This document shows, piece by piece, positions 30,697 to 39,083 of a stretch of DNA of 45,513 bases. Both the position numbers and the translations under genes were made by a program. The notes beneath the pieces were generated by a model, which saw only the letters and a program-made list of their open reading frames with translations, searched no databases and was not told where the DNA came from. How positions within the stretch are numbered: the stretch's first letter is position 1; each line of letters opens with the position of its first letter. This DNA comes from CAZZKE01 sp964655005 (GTDB lineage Bacteria > Pseudomonadota > Alphaproteobacteria > Rhodospirillales > JABHCV01): assembly GCA_964655005.1 (NCBI GenBank), contig CAZZKE010000016.1:1-45513 (forward strand). Direction: 5' to 3'.

Positions 30697-32622
30697 TTGA
30701 ATTTCAACAAGAATCTGGCTCTTTGGATAATTATCGCGTTGCTGGTGTTTGCGTTGTTCAATGTGTTTCAGGGAACATCGACCCAGCAAGGCCAGCAAAG
30801 CGCCGTGGCATTTTCCGATTTCCTGACCTCGGTGAAAAGCGGTGAAGTGCGTGATGTGGTGATCCAGGGCAACAATATCGCCGGACATTACAGCGATGGC
30901 CGCAATTTCATCACCTATGCGCCCAATGATCCCAGCCTGATAGAGAAGCTGACGGCCCAGGGTGTACGAATCAGCGCCAGGCCGTCCGATGATGGTTCGC
31001 CGACCTTGTGGGGCGTCCTTATTTCCTGGTTCCCCATGCTGCTGCTGATCGGCGTCTGGATTTTCTTCATGCGCCAGATGCAGGGCGGCAGCGGCAAGGC
31101 CATGGGTTTCGGCAAGTCAAAAGCCCGGTTGCTGACGGAATCCGCCGGTCGGATCACGTTCGATGACGTCGCCGGTGTTGACGAGGCGAAACAGGAAGTC
31201 GAGGAAGTCGTCGAATTCCTTAGGGATCCGCAAAAATTTCAACGCCTGGGCGGGAAAATTCCCAAGGGGTGCTTGCTTATCGGCCCTCCGGGTACCGGCA
31301 AAACGCTGCTGGCCCGCGCCATCGCCGGCGAGGCCAACGTGCCGTTCTTCACGATATCCGGTTCCGATTTCGTCGAGATGTTCGTCGGCGTCGGCGCATC
31401 CCGCGTTCGTGACATGTTCGAACAAGGCAAGAAAAACGCGCCCTGCATTATTTTTATCGACGAACTTGACGCCGTCGGTCGTCATCGCGGCGCCGGTCTC
31501 GGCGGCGGTAATGACGAACGCGAACAGACATTGAACCAGTTGCTGGTGGAAATGGACGGTTTCGAATCGACCGAAGGGGTGATTCTGGTCGCCGCGACCA
31601 ACCGCCCCGACGTGCTTGACCCGGCGTTGCTGCGACCCGGACGTTTCGACAGGCAAGTGGTCGTGCCTAATCCCGATATATTGGGACGCGAGAAGATTCT
31701 CAAGGTTCATATGCGCAAGGTGCCGCTGGCGCCCGATGTGGACGTCCGCGTTATCGCCCGCGGTACGCCCGGATTTTCCGGTGCCGATTTGGCGAATCTA
31801 ATCAACGAAGCGGCCCTGATGGCGGCCCGTACGTCGAAACGCCTGGTTACCATGGCCGATTTCGAGGAAGCCAAGGACAAGGTCATGATGGGTGCCGAAC
31901 GGCGTTCCATGGTGATGACGGAAAAGGAAAAAGCCTCGACCGCCGTACACGAAGCCGGTCATGCCATCGTCACCATCCACATGCCTGAAGCCGACCCCCT
32001 GCACAAGGTGACGATCATTCCACGCGGTCGCGCCCTCGGCGTCACCATGTCGCTGCCCGAGCGCGACATGCTCAGTTATTCGAAAACCTGGTGCGTTTCC
32101 AGGTTGGCCATCATGTTCGGCGGTCGGGTCGCCGAACAGGCTGTTTACGGCAAGGATTATCTGAATACCGGGGCCGGAAACGATATCCAGCAGGCCACCG
32201 AGATGGCCCGCCGCATGGTTACCGAATACGGCTTTTCCGATAAGTTGGGACCGTTGCGTTATTCAGAGAATGAAGAGGAAATCTTCCTCGGTCGGTCGGT
32301 TACCCAACACAAGAATGTCTCGGATTCGACCGCCGAATTGATCGATGCGGAAATACGCAAGCTAATCAATGATGGTGAAAAGACGGCCTGGAAAATCATG
32401 ACCGAACGCCGTGATGAACTGGATGTCATTTCCAAGGCGCTGCTTGAATATGAAACCCTGTCCGGTGACGAGGTCAAGGCGCTGATCAAGGGCGAGACCA
32501 TTTCCCGCCCGGACAGCGACGATACGCCGACCGATAAGGGCCACAAGTCGTCGGTTCCCAGCAGCGGCGGTAAAAAGCCCAGCGCCGGTCTGGGCGGGGC
32601 GGAGCCCCAGCCGGGCAGTTGA
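30697..32622 (+). CDS. ftsH: ATP-dependent zinc metalloprotease FtsH
   Basis: A 641-residue inner-membrane AAA+ protease. Two membrane helices (about 5-24 and 104-124) flank a periplasmic domain. Walker A is GPPGTGKT, Walker B is CIIFIDELDAVGRHRG, and the pore motif lies near FVEMFVGVGASRVRD. The zinc site is HEAGHA, with the third ligand in the region of the NTGAGNDIQQAT motif. It degrades membrane and regulatory proteins, including RpoH in many proteobacteria. The start is TTG with a strong AGGAAGGA ribosome-binding site; the sequence after it fits the family N-terminus exactly. Confidence 0.97.
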   Translation: MNFNKNLALWIIIALLVFALFNVFQGTSTQQGQQSAVAFSDFLTSVKSGEVRDVVIQGNNIAGHYSDGRNFITYAPNDPSLIEKLTAQGVRISARPSDDGSPTLWGVLISWFPMLLLIGVWIFFMRQMQGGSGKAMGFGKSKARLLTESAGRITFDDVAGVDEAKQEVEEVVEFLRDPQKFQRLGGKIPKGCLLIGPPGTGKTLLARAIAGEANVPFFTISGSDFVEMFVGVGASRVRDMFEQGKKNAPCIIFIDELDAVGRHRGAGLGGGNDEREQTLNQLLVEMDGFESTEGVILVAATNRPDVLDPALLRPGRFDRQVVVPNPDILGREKILKVHMRKVPLAPDVDVRVIARGTPGFSGADLANLINEAALMAARTSKRLVTMADFEEAKDKVMMGAERRSMVMTEKEKASTAVHEAGHAIVTIHMPEADPLHKVTIIPRGRALGVTMSLPERDMLSYSKTWCVSRLAIMFGGRVAEQAVYGKDYLNTGAGNDIQQATEMARRMVTEYGFSDKLGPLRYSENEEEIFLGRSVTQHKNVSDSTAELIDAEIRKLINDGEKTAWKIMTERRDELDVISKALLEYETLSGDEVKALIKGETISRPDSDDTPTDKGHKSSVPSSGGKKPSAGLGGAEPQPGS

Positions 32623-33461
32623 TTTTCGATTTTGCCGGGCTGGTGGCCGATCAACCACTGCTTATGGGGATCGTTAACGTTACGCCCGACAGCTTTTCCG
32701 ACGGCGGCGATGCGGTAGATACGGCAGGGGCCGTCGCCCACGGGCGCAAGCTGGCCGCCGATGGCGCCGATATAGTCGATGTTGGCGGCGAATCGACCCG
32801 GCCCGGCGCCCGGTCGGTTTCTATCGATGAAGAACTGTCCCGTGTTATCCCGGTGATTGCGGCTTTGGCCGGTGACGGCCTGACGGTGTCGGTCGATACC
32901 CGCAACGGCGCCGTAATGGCGCAGGCGATCAAGGCCGGCGCCAAAATAATCAACGATGTGACCGCGCTGGAAGGCGATGGCTCGTTGGCCGTGGTGGCGG
33001 CCAGCGGGGTTTCGGTGATCCTGATGCACATGCAAGGCCGGCCTGCCACCATGCAGCAAGCCCCGGCCTATGGCGATGCGCCGCTGGAAGTCAGATCATA
33101 TCTGGCCGGGCGGGTCGGGGTTTGCGAGGAGGCCGGAATAGGCCGCTCGCGCATCGCCGTCGACCCCGGCATCGGGTTCGGCAAGGACTTGAGCCACAAC
33201 CTGCAAATTTTAAACAGACTGGGCGAGTTTGCCGCGCTCGATTGCCCGCTGGTCCTCGGGGTTTCCCGGAAAAGTTTTATCGGCCGGCTGGGCCGTGGCG
33301 ATGGCTCCGGAAACGCCAAAAATCGCCTGGGCGGATCGCTGGCCGCCGCGTTGGCCGGGGTCGCCAGGGGGGCGTCTATCCTGCGTGTCCACGATGTCGC
33401 CGAAACCCGCCAGGCGGTGGATGTGTGGACGGCCATAGGGGACGGTTCGGCGGCGTTGTAA
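32619..33461 (+). CDS. folP: Dihydropteroate synthase
   Basis: A 280-residue TIM-barrel enzyme. It joins p-aminobenzoate to hydroxymethyl-dihydropterin diphosphate in folate synthesis and is the sulfonamide target. Motifs: MGIVNVTPDSFSDGG, DVGGESTRPGA and RIAVDPGIGFGKDL. The TTG start overlaps the ftsH stop (TTGA), suggesting translational coupling. A later ATG at MGIVNV would remove the first strand and is less likely. Confidence 0.93.
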   Translation: MIFDFAGLVADQPLLMGIVNVTPDSFSDGGDAVDTAGAVAHGRKLAADGADIVDVGGESTRPGARSVSIDEELSRVIPVIAALAGDGLTVSVDTRNGAVMAQAIKAGAKIINDVTALEGDGSLAVVAASGVSVILMHMQGRPATMQQAPAYGDAPLEVRSYLAGRVGVCEEAGIGRSRIAVDPGIGFGKDLSHNLQILNRLGEFAALDCPLVLGVSRKSFIGRLGRGDGSGNAKNRLGGSLAAALAGVARGASILRVHDVAETRQAVDVWTAIGDGSAAL

Positions 33462-33546
33462 GAATACGAAACAAAAAGTTAATTCCCTCGCGGCCGGAAC
33501 CGGCTTAAAAAAGGCTCAACTCTTTAATTCAGGCATGGAAACTTTG

Positions 33547-34893
33547 ATGGTCAGGAAACTGTTCGGCACCGACGGTATACGCGGCACCGCCAACCGGGGA
33601 TCGATGACGGCGGAAACGGCGCTTAAGGTCGGTATGGCCGCCGCCGCCCAGTTCACCCGGGGCGATCACCGGCACCGGGTAGTCATCGGCAAGGATACCC
33701 GGCTGTCCGGTTATATGATCGAACCGGCATTGACGGCGGGGTTTATCTCGATGGGTATGGACGTGTTTCTGGTCGGCCCCATGCCGACCCCGGCGGTGGC
33801 CATGCTGACGCGTTCGTTGCGAGCCGACCTGGGGGTCATGATTTCGGCTTCGCACAATCCGTTTCAGGATAATGGCATCAAGCTGTTCGGCCCGGACGGG
33901 TTCAAGCTGTCGGATGCGGTGGAAGCCGAAATCGAACAGCGTATCGACGGCGACATCAACGCGGACCTGGCCGACCCGGCGCGGCTCGGCCGGGCCAAAC
34001 GGCTGGATGACGCGCAAGGCCGCTATACCGAACACGTCAAGCGCACCTTCCCCAAGGGCTTAACCCTGGATGGCCTGAAGATCGTCGTCGATTGCGCCAA
34101 CGGCGCCGCCTATCATGTCGCCCCCGAAGTGCTGTGGGAACTTGGCGCCGAGGTTATACCGATCGGTGTCGATCCCGATGGCTTCAACATTAACAAGGAT
34201 TGCGGCTCTACATTTCCCGATACCGTGGCGCAGGCGGTGGTTGCTCACGGCGCCGATATCGGCATTGCCCTGGATGGCGATGCCGACCGCTTGCAGGTCG
34301 TCGATGAACGCGGCGGGCTGATCGACGGCGACCAGCTAATGGCCCTGATCGCCACCGATTGGGCCGCCGGCGGGCGGCTTGCCGGCGGCGGCCTGGTCGC
34401 CACGGTGATGTCGAACCTGGGCCTGGAACATTACCTGCAAGGCCAAGGCCTGACCCTGACCAGGACCAGGGTCGGCGACCGTTATGTGGTCGAACACATG
34501 TACGAACACGGATTTAACCTGGGCGGCGAGCAGTCCGGCCATATCGTGCTGGCCGATTACGGCAGCACCGGTGATGGCCTGGTGGCGGCGTTGCAGGTGC
34601 TGGCCGCGGTGATCGAGAAGCGCCGCCCGGCGAGCGAGACCTGCCGGCCGTTCGAACCGCTGCCGCAGTTGCTGCGTAATGTATCCTACGACGGCGGCCA
34701 GCCGCTGGAAGACGAGGATGTGAAAAAAGTTATCGCGGCGGGTGAACAAAGGCTGACCGGCAGGGGTCGCCTGTTGATCCGCAAGTCGGGTACCGAACCG
34801 TTGATTCGAGTGATGGCGGAAGGCGATGATGAAGTGCTGATCGGCGCCGTCGTCGGCGATATAGTAAGCGCCGTCGAACAGGCGGCGGGCTGA
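33547..34893 (+). CDS. glmM: Phosphoglucosamine mutase
   Basis: A 448-residue enzyme converting glucosamine-6-phosphate to glucosamine-1-phosphate for UDP-GlcNAc, hence peptidoglycan and LPS. Motifs: RKLFGTDGIRGTAN, the phosphoserine loop MISASHNPFQDNGIK, the metal loop ALDGDADRLQ, and the phosphate-binding RKSGTEPLIRVMAEG. The second ATG was chosen because GGAAA precedes it at good spacing and it gives the usual length; the ATG four codons upstream is an alternative. The order ftsH-folP-glmM is conserved in proteobacteria. Confidence 0.95.
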   Translation: MVRKLFGTDGIRGTANRGSMTAETALKVGMAAAAQFTRGDHRHRVVIGKDTRLSGYMIEPALTAGFISMGMDVFLVGPMPTPAVAMLTRSLRADLGVMISASHNPFQDNGIKLFGPDGFKLSDAVEAEIEQRIDGDINADLADPARLGRAKRLDDAQGRYTEHVKRTFPKGLTLDGLKIVVDCANGAAYHVAPEVLWELGAEVIPIGVDPDGFNINKDCGSTFPDTVAQAVVAHGADIGIALDGDADRLQVVDERGGLIDGDQLMALIATDWAAGGRLAGGGLVATVMSNLGLEHYLQGQGLTLTRTRVGDRYVVEHMYEHGFNLGGEQSGHIVLADYGSTGDGLVAALQVLAAVIEKRRPASETCRPFEPLPQLLRNVSYDGGQPLEDEDVKKVIAAGEQRLTGRGRLLIRKSGTEPLIRVMAEGDDEVLIGAVVGDIVSAVEQAAG

Positions 34894-34897
34894 TTTT

Positions 34898-35704
34898 ATG
34901 AACGGGCGCGTGCTGATTGTCGCCGGTTCCGATTCCGGCGGCGGCGCGGGAATCCAGGCCGATATCAAAACGGTGACGGCCCTGGGCGGTTACGCCATGA
35001 CCGCCATTACCGCATTGACCGCGCAGAACACGCAAGGCGTTACCGCCATTCAGGAAGTTCCGCCGGATTTCATCGCCGAACAGATGACGGTGGTGCTGGA
35101 TGACCTGGGCGCCGACATCATCAAGACAGGAATGCTGCATTCCGCAGAGGTCATAAATACCGTTTGCGACGTACTGGACGGGCGCGATATTCCAATAGTG
35201 GTCGATCCGGTGATGGTGGCGAAGGGCGGCGCCGAACTTTTACAAGGCGAAGCGGTGGCGACCCTTAAATCCCGTTTGCTGCCCATGGCCCGGGTGCTGA
35301 CCCCGAACCTGCCCGAGGCCGAGGCGCTAAGCGGTATCGTCATCGATGGCGTGGCGGCGCTGGAACGGGCGGCCCATGTATTGTTCAAGGCGGGGGCGGG
35401 GGCGGTGCTGATGAAGGGCGGGCACATGACCGACGCGGCCAGCGCCGATACCGTCACCGATTTATTATTCGAAGATGGCGCGCTGGTCGAAAGCCTGTCT
35501 TCGCCGCGTATCGACACCCGCCATACCCACGGTACCGGCTGCACCACGGCCTCGGCCATCGCCACCGGACTGGCCCAGGGGTTAAGCGTTCGCGATGCCG
35601 TAGTTCGCGCCCGCGCCTATGTGCAGGAGGCGATCCGCACCGCGCCCGGCTTCGGCCACGGCCACGGGCCGCTTAATCACGGCCATACGATGGGTCGGCC
35701 CTAG
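34898..35704 (+). CDS. thiD: Bifunctional hydroxymethylpyrimidine / phosphomethylpyrimidine kinase
   Basis: A 268-residue ribokinase-fold enzyme that phosphorylates HMP twice for thiamin synthesis. Motifs: VLIVAGSDSGGGAGIQADIK at the substrate site, and HTHGTGCTTASAIATGLAQG with the anion hole and catalytic base Asp region downstream. The start lies 4 bases after glmM, so they are co-transcribed. The stop overlaps the end of the convergent MocR gene. Confidence 0.94.
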   Translation: MNGRVLIVAGSDSGGGAGIQADIKTVTALGGYAMTAITALTAQNTQGVTAIQEVPPDFIAEQMTVVLDDLGADIIKTGMLHSAEVINTVCDVLDGRDIPIVVDPVMVAKGGAELLQGEAVATLKSRLLPMARVLTPNLPEAEALSGIVIDGVAALERAAHVLFKAGAGAVLMKGGHMTDAASADTVTDLLFEDGALVESLSSPRIDTRHTHGTGCTTASAIATGLAQGLSVRDAVVRARAYVQEAIRTAPGFGHGHGPLNHGHTMGRP

Positions 35705-37113
35705 AATTGCGACAAATCCGGCGCCGGCGGGTGATCGAAGATATCGCGCAGTATGGTCAGGCCCTGTTCCAGTTCACCCATGGTATTGGTGCCGCCGAGG
35801 CAGACCCTGATCCTGTTCGGCAACGCCTCGCCGGGCAGGGTGAAGGAATCCGGCAATGACACGGCGATGCCCTTTAGCGCACAGGCCCGGGTCAGCTCTT
35901 CGATAAGCAGACCATCCGGCAGGGCCAGCCACAGGTGATAGCTTTCCGGGTGGGTGGCGATATCCAGGCCGGCGAATATGTTCATCGCCATGGCGTTCCG
36001 GAACAAGGCGTTTTCCCGGTGCCAGCGAATAAGTTCCGCCGCCGTGCCGTCGTTTATCCAGCGGCTGGTCAATTCGCCCATCAGCGGCGGCACCATCCAG
36101 CCGGTGATCTGTACCGCGTGGCCGATTCTGGCGGCGGCGCGGGCCGGTCCGACGACGTAGCCGATGCGCAGGCCGGGGGCGACGCTCTTGGCCGTGCTGG
36201 TCAGGAAATAGCCCTGTTGCGGGGCGAACGAGATCAGTGGCGGCGGTCGTTCCGCAGGCAGGAAGCCATAGACATCGTCTTCGATTATGGCGACGCCGTA
36301 TTGTTCGGCGATGGCCGCCAGGTCGCGGCGGCGCTGTTCGCCCTGAATGGCGTTGGTCGGATTGTGCAGGGTCGGCATGGTGTACAACGCCTTGGCCCCG
36401 CCGGCCTTGCAGGCGGTTTCGAAGGCTTCCGGCAGCAGGCCTTCGCGGTCCATTTCCAGGCCGCGCAGCCGCAGGTTCATGGACCTGGCCAGGGCCTTGA
36501 CCGCCGGGTAGGTCAACTTTTCCGTCAGCAACAGGTCGCCCGAGTCGAGCAGCGACATGAACAGGGCGGCCATGCCGTGCTGGGCGCCGTTGGTCATGAT
36601 GATGTCTTCCGCCCGGGCCTCCAGTCCGATGGTCCGAAGCAGGTTCGCCCCGGCCTGGCGATGGGCCGGCATACCACAGGCCGCCTGGTATTCGCTTAGC
36701 ACCGAAATGTCTCCGGCGGCGGATATGTCAGCCAGGGTGCGGGCCATGTAATCGCCGGCCTTGCCGGTGGTCGGCCGGTTCATGCTCATGTCGATAACCC
36801 CGGCGGCGCTGAAGGGACTGGGCGGGCGGCGGATATCGAATACGGTGGTTTCGGCCCGCCCGAAACTGACAAAGGTGCCGCGCCCGACTTCGCCGGTGGT
36901 CAGGCCGCGGCGGCCGATTTCGCCATAGGCGCGGCTGACCGTGCCAACGGTGACGCCCAGCCGGTAGGCCAGATCGCGATGGGTAGGCAAACGCTCGCCG
37001 GCCTTGATGCCGCCGCAGCGAATCTCCCGGGCGATGACCTCGGCTATGGCGAGATACTTGGGGCCGCTAAGCTGCCCTATCTTGTTCGAATCGATCAAAT
37101 TATAGGTCATCAA
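35701..37113 (-). CDS. MocR-type transcriptional regulator (GntR HTH fused to aminotransferase fold)
   Basis: A 470-residue protein. The N-terminal winged helix of the GntR family spans about 15-80 (LPTHRDLAYRLGVTVGTVSR). A type I aminotransferase-like domain occupies the rest. The PLP lysine is in TSTAKSVAPGLRIGYV and the Asp that contacts the ring nitrogen in VAIIEDDVYGFLPAE. MocR proteins bind PLP and an amino compound and then switch a divergent operon. Here the divergent operon begins with an EamA exporter and contains PhzF and threonine-dehydratase-like enzymes, so an amino-acid-type effector is likely. The start is the first or second of two adjacent ATGs. Confidence 0.9.
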   Translation of the reverse strand: MMTYNLIDSNKIGQLSGPKYLAIAEVIAREIRCGGIKAGERLPTHRDLAYRLGVTVGTVSRAYGEIGRRGLTTGEVGRGTFVSFGRAETTVFDIRRPPSPFSAAGVIDMSMNRPTTGKAGDYMARTLADISAAGDISVLSEYQAACGMPAHRQAGANLLRTIGLEARAEDIIMTNGAQHGMAALFMSLLDSGDLLLTEKLTYPAVKALARSMNLRLRGLEMDREGLLPEAFETACKAGGAKALYTMPTLHNPTNAIQGEQRRRDLAAIAEQYGVAIIEDDVYGFLPAERPPPLISFAPQQGYFLTSTAKSVAPGLRIGYVVGPARAAARIGHAVQITGWMVPPLMGELTSRWINDGTAAELIRWHRENALFRNAMAMNIFAGLDIATHPESYHLWLALPDGLLIEELTRACALKGIAVSLPDSFTLPGEALPNRIRVCLGGTNTMGELEQGLTILRDIFDHPPAPDLSQF

Positions 37114-37163
37114 ACAACTTCATTTGATGGCGGTTTGATCTCGCGGCGATACTTTCCAGTGAA

Positions 37164-37180
37164 ATTGTCATGGTGACAAT
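37164..37180. promoter_or_regulatory. Dyad in the MocR-EamA divergent region (candidate operator)
   Basis: ATTGTCA, TGG, TGACAAT: a perfect 7-bp inverted repeat 7 bases upstream of the rightward -35 box. It is a good position for a divergent regulator such as the adjacent MocR protein. Confidence 0.5.
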
Positions 37181-37187
37181 GATTACA

Positions 37188-37215
37188 TTGACGCGATACG
37201 AAGAGTCAATATAGG
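37188..37215 (+). promoter_or_regulatory. Promoter for the EamA-phzF operon
   Basis: TTGACG, a 16-base spacer, then TATAGG. The start of transcription would fall close to or just before the small leader ORF, which has its own ribosome-binding site within the -10 neighbourhood, so the leader would be very short. It is the best sigma-70 match in this gap. Confidence 0.5.
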
Positions 37216-37223
37216 AATCAATT

Positions 37224-37370
37224 ATGGGAACATTTCCAGAAAAAATAAGACAATTTATCATGTTAATGGAACAATGTATCGATACAATTGGGCCCGATGA
37301 TCACCCGACAGGCGGTCGCGTCGAGGCTGAAACCCAAGGCGGCAGGTGGTTCCGGCGCGCCCGGCCATGA
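37224..37370 (+). CDS. Possible 48-residue leader ORF ending in ATGA overlap with the EamA gene
   Basis: ATG with AGGA at 7-base spacing, encoding MGTFPEKIRQFIMLMEQCID and then a basic C-terminus (GGRWFRRARP). Its TGA overlaps the ATG of the exporter gene, as in translationally coupled pairs. No family is recognised. It could be a real small protein or only a device that carries ribosomes to the next gene. Its proximity to the -10 box is an argument against it unless another promoter is used. Confidence 0.4.
   Translation: MGTFPEKIRQFIMLMEQCIDTIGPDDHPTGGRVEAETQGGRWFRRARP
37275..37286. promoter_or_regulatory. 12-bp perfect palindrome downstream of the promoter
   Basis: TGTATCGATACA, inside the small leader ORF. 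It could be a second operator half for the MocR protein or a chance palindrome centred on a ClaI-type core. Confidence 0.35.
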
Positions 37371-38266
37371 TCGCGACCGTGTCCACCCCGACCGATAACA
37401 AACCGGTCGCCGCCTATGGCGCGGCGGCGGTGGCCGTGTTTATCTGGGGCGCGACACCGGCGGCGACGCAATTGGCGGTGGATGGCATCGACCCGGTTAC
37501 GGCGGGTATTCTGCGCACGATTCTGGCCGCGGTGATTACCCTGCCGGTGGCGATTTATACGGGTATGCCGCTGCCAAGGGGGCGACGCCAGTGGACGCTG
37601 CTGGTGGTTTCGGCCTTCAGCCTGTTCATTGTTTTTCCGCTACTGTTCAGCGTCGGCATCAAGCAAACGTCAGTCGCGCATGCCTCGGTAATAAATGCCG
37701 GAATTCCGGTCTTCACCGGCCTGTTCGGGGCCGTCGCCGAAAAGCGGATACCGTCCCGTGTCTGGGGGCTGGGTGTGTTCATGGCCTTCGCCGGCGTCGG
37801 CATGCTGATTGGTTATCGTGATTTATCCGATGGCGCCGTGACGCTGGGCGGTGATCTTTTATGCCTGGGTTCATCGGCGGCTTCCGGCCTTGGATATGTT
37901 ACCGGCGCCCGGCTGGCGCTTCATATTGGCAGCCGGGCGGCGGCATTCTGGGGCTTAAGTCTGGCCGGGATCGCCCTGTTGCCGGTGCTGTATCGGTTTG
38001 GCGGAGCCACCGACTGGAATGCCGTGTCCTTTATCAGCATCGGCGCCGTCATCTACATGGCCACCGCTAATTCAATCATCGCTTTCATTGCCTGGTACTG
38101 GGCGTTGGCGAAGGGCGGGATCGTGTGCATGGCGCCGCTGCAATTCGCCATGCCGGTGGTCAGCCTGACCCTTGCCCTTGCCGTGTTCGGCGAGCAATTG
38201 ACGGTGTCGTTGTTGTTCTCGGCGGCGGTGATCGTTTCCGGCATCGCCGTCGCCAGAAAAGGTTAA
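37367..38266 (+). CDS. EamA/DMT-family transporter
   Basis: A protein of about 299 residues with ten membrane helices and two EamA repeats (AAVAVFIWGATPAATQLAVD; the second repeat near YVTGARLALHIGS). DMT transporters of this type export amino acids and other metabolites. The ATG overlapping the small ORF's stop was chosen; a GTG seven codons upstream is in frame but has no better ribosome-binding site. It heads the operon divergent from mocR, typical for MocR or LysR-controlled exporters. Confidence 0.88.
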   Translation: MIATVSTPTDNKPVAAYGAAAVAVFIWGATPAATQLAVDGIDPVTAGILRTILAAVITLPVAIYTGMPLPRGRRQWTLLVVSAFSLFIVFPLLFSVGIKQTSVAHASVINAGIPVFTGLFGAVAEKRIPSRVWGLGVFMAFAGVGMLIGYRDLSDGAVTLGGDLLCLGSSAASGLGYVTGARLALHIGSRAAAFWGLSLAGIALLPVLYRFGGATDWNAVSFISIGAVIYMATANSIIAFIAWYWALAKGGIVCMAPLQFAMPVVSLTLALAVFGEQLTVSLLFSAAVIVSGIAVARKG

Positions 38267-38288
38267 TAAGTAATAAGGAGAGAGAAAA

Positions 38289-39083
38289 ATGGAGCTTTCG
38301 CTGTATCAGGTAGACGCCTTCGCCGAGCGCCGGTTCACCGGCAACCCGGCGGCTGTATGCCCGCTGGACGATTGGCTTGGCGACGATGTTATGCAGGCCA
38401 TCGCAATGGAAAACAACCTGTCGGAAACCGCCTTTCTGGTCGGCGGCGGCGGGGTTTACGATCTGCGCTGGTTCACCCCGGTCCACGAGGTAAATCTGTG
38501 CGGCCACGCGACTCTGGCCTCTGCCTATGTGGTGTTCAACAGCCTGGATCCCGGTTGCGACGAGGTGCGGTTTTCGACCCGCAGCGGTGATTTGTCGGTG
38601 CGCCGCGACGGCGACCGCCTGACCATGAGCTTCCCGGCCATCGCCAACCAGCCGGTAGCGACGCCGGCGGGGCTGGCGGAGGCCATCGGCGCCGGTATTG
38701 AGCAGACCCTGACTTCATCCCAGGATATGATCGCCGTGGTCGGCGATGCCGGGACGGTCAGAAACCTGACACCCGATTTTGCTTTCATCGCGGCGCGAAT
38801 AAAAGAGCGGGGCCTGATCGTGACGGCGCCGGGGGACGGGAAAGACGGCGTTGACTTCGTCTCGCGTTTTTTCGCCCCCGCCGCCGGTATCGACGAAGAT
38901 CCGGTGACCGGGTCGGCCCATTGCCAACTGGTTCCTTTCTGGTCGGCCCGCCTGGGCAGGAAAAACCTGCTGGCGCGGCAGCTTTCGCGGCGTGGCGGAA
39001 CCCTCTATTGCGAGGACGCCGGGGACCGGGTAAAGCTGGCGGGTAAGGCGATTCCATACTTGACCGGGACGATCATCATATGA
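38289..39083 (+). CDS. PhzF-family isomerase/epimerase
   Basis: A 264-residue protein of the diaminopimelate-epimerase-like fold. FTGNPAAVCPL and NNLSETAFLV carry the catalytic Glu, ELRWFTP-like YDLRWFTPVHEVNLCGHATL is split here as LRWFTPVHEV and LCGHATLASA, and DEDPVTGSAHC appears as EDPVTGSAHCQLVPFW. The family includes PhzF of phenazine synthesis but most members have unknown substrates; no other phenazine genes are present. The ribosome-binding site AAGGAGAG is strong. The stop overlaps the next gene by 4 bases. Confidence 0.9.
   Translation: MELSLYQVDAFAERRFTGNPAAVCPLDDWLGDDVMQAIAMENNLSETAFLVGGGGVYDLRWFTPVHEVNLCGHATLASAYVVFNSLDPGCDEVRFSTRSGDLSVRRDGDRLTMSFPAIANQPVATPAGLAEAIGAGIEQTLTSSQDMIAVVGDAGTVRNLTPDFAFIAARIKERGLIVTAPGDGKDGVDFVSRFFAPAAGIDEDPVTGSAHCQLVPFWSARLGRKNLLARQLSRRGGTLYCEDAGDRVKLAGKAIPYLTGTIII

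Noticed and set aside
38289..39083. Phenazine biosynthesis gene
   Set aside because: PhzF-fold proteins are broadly distributed and no other phz gene is present.
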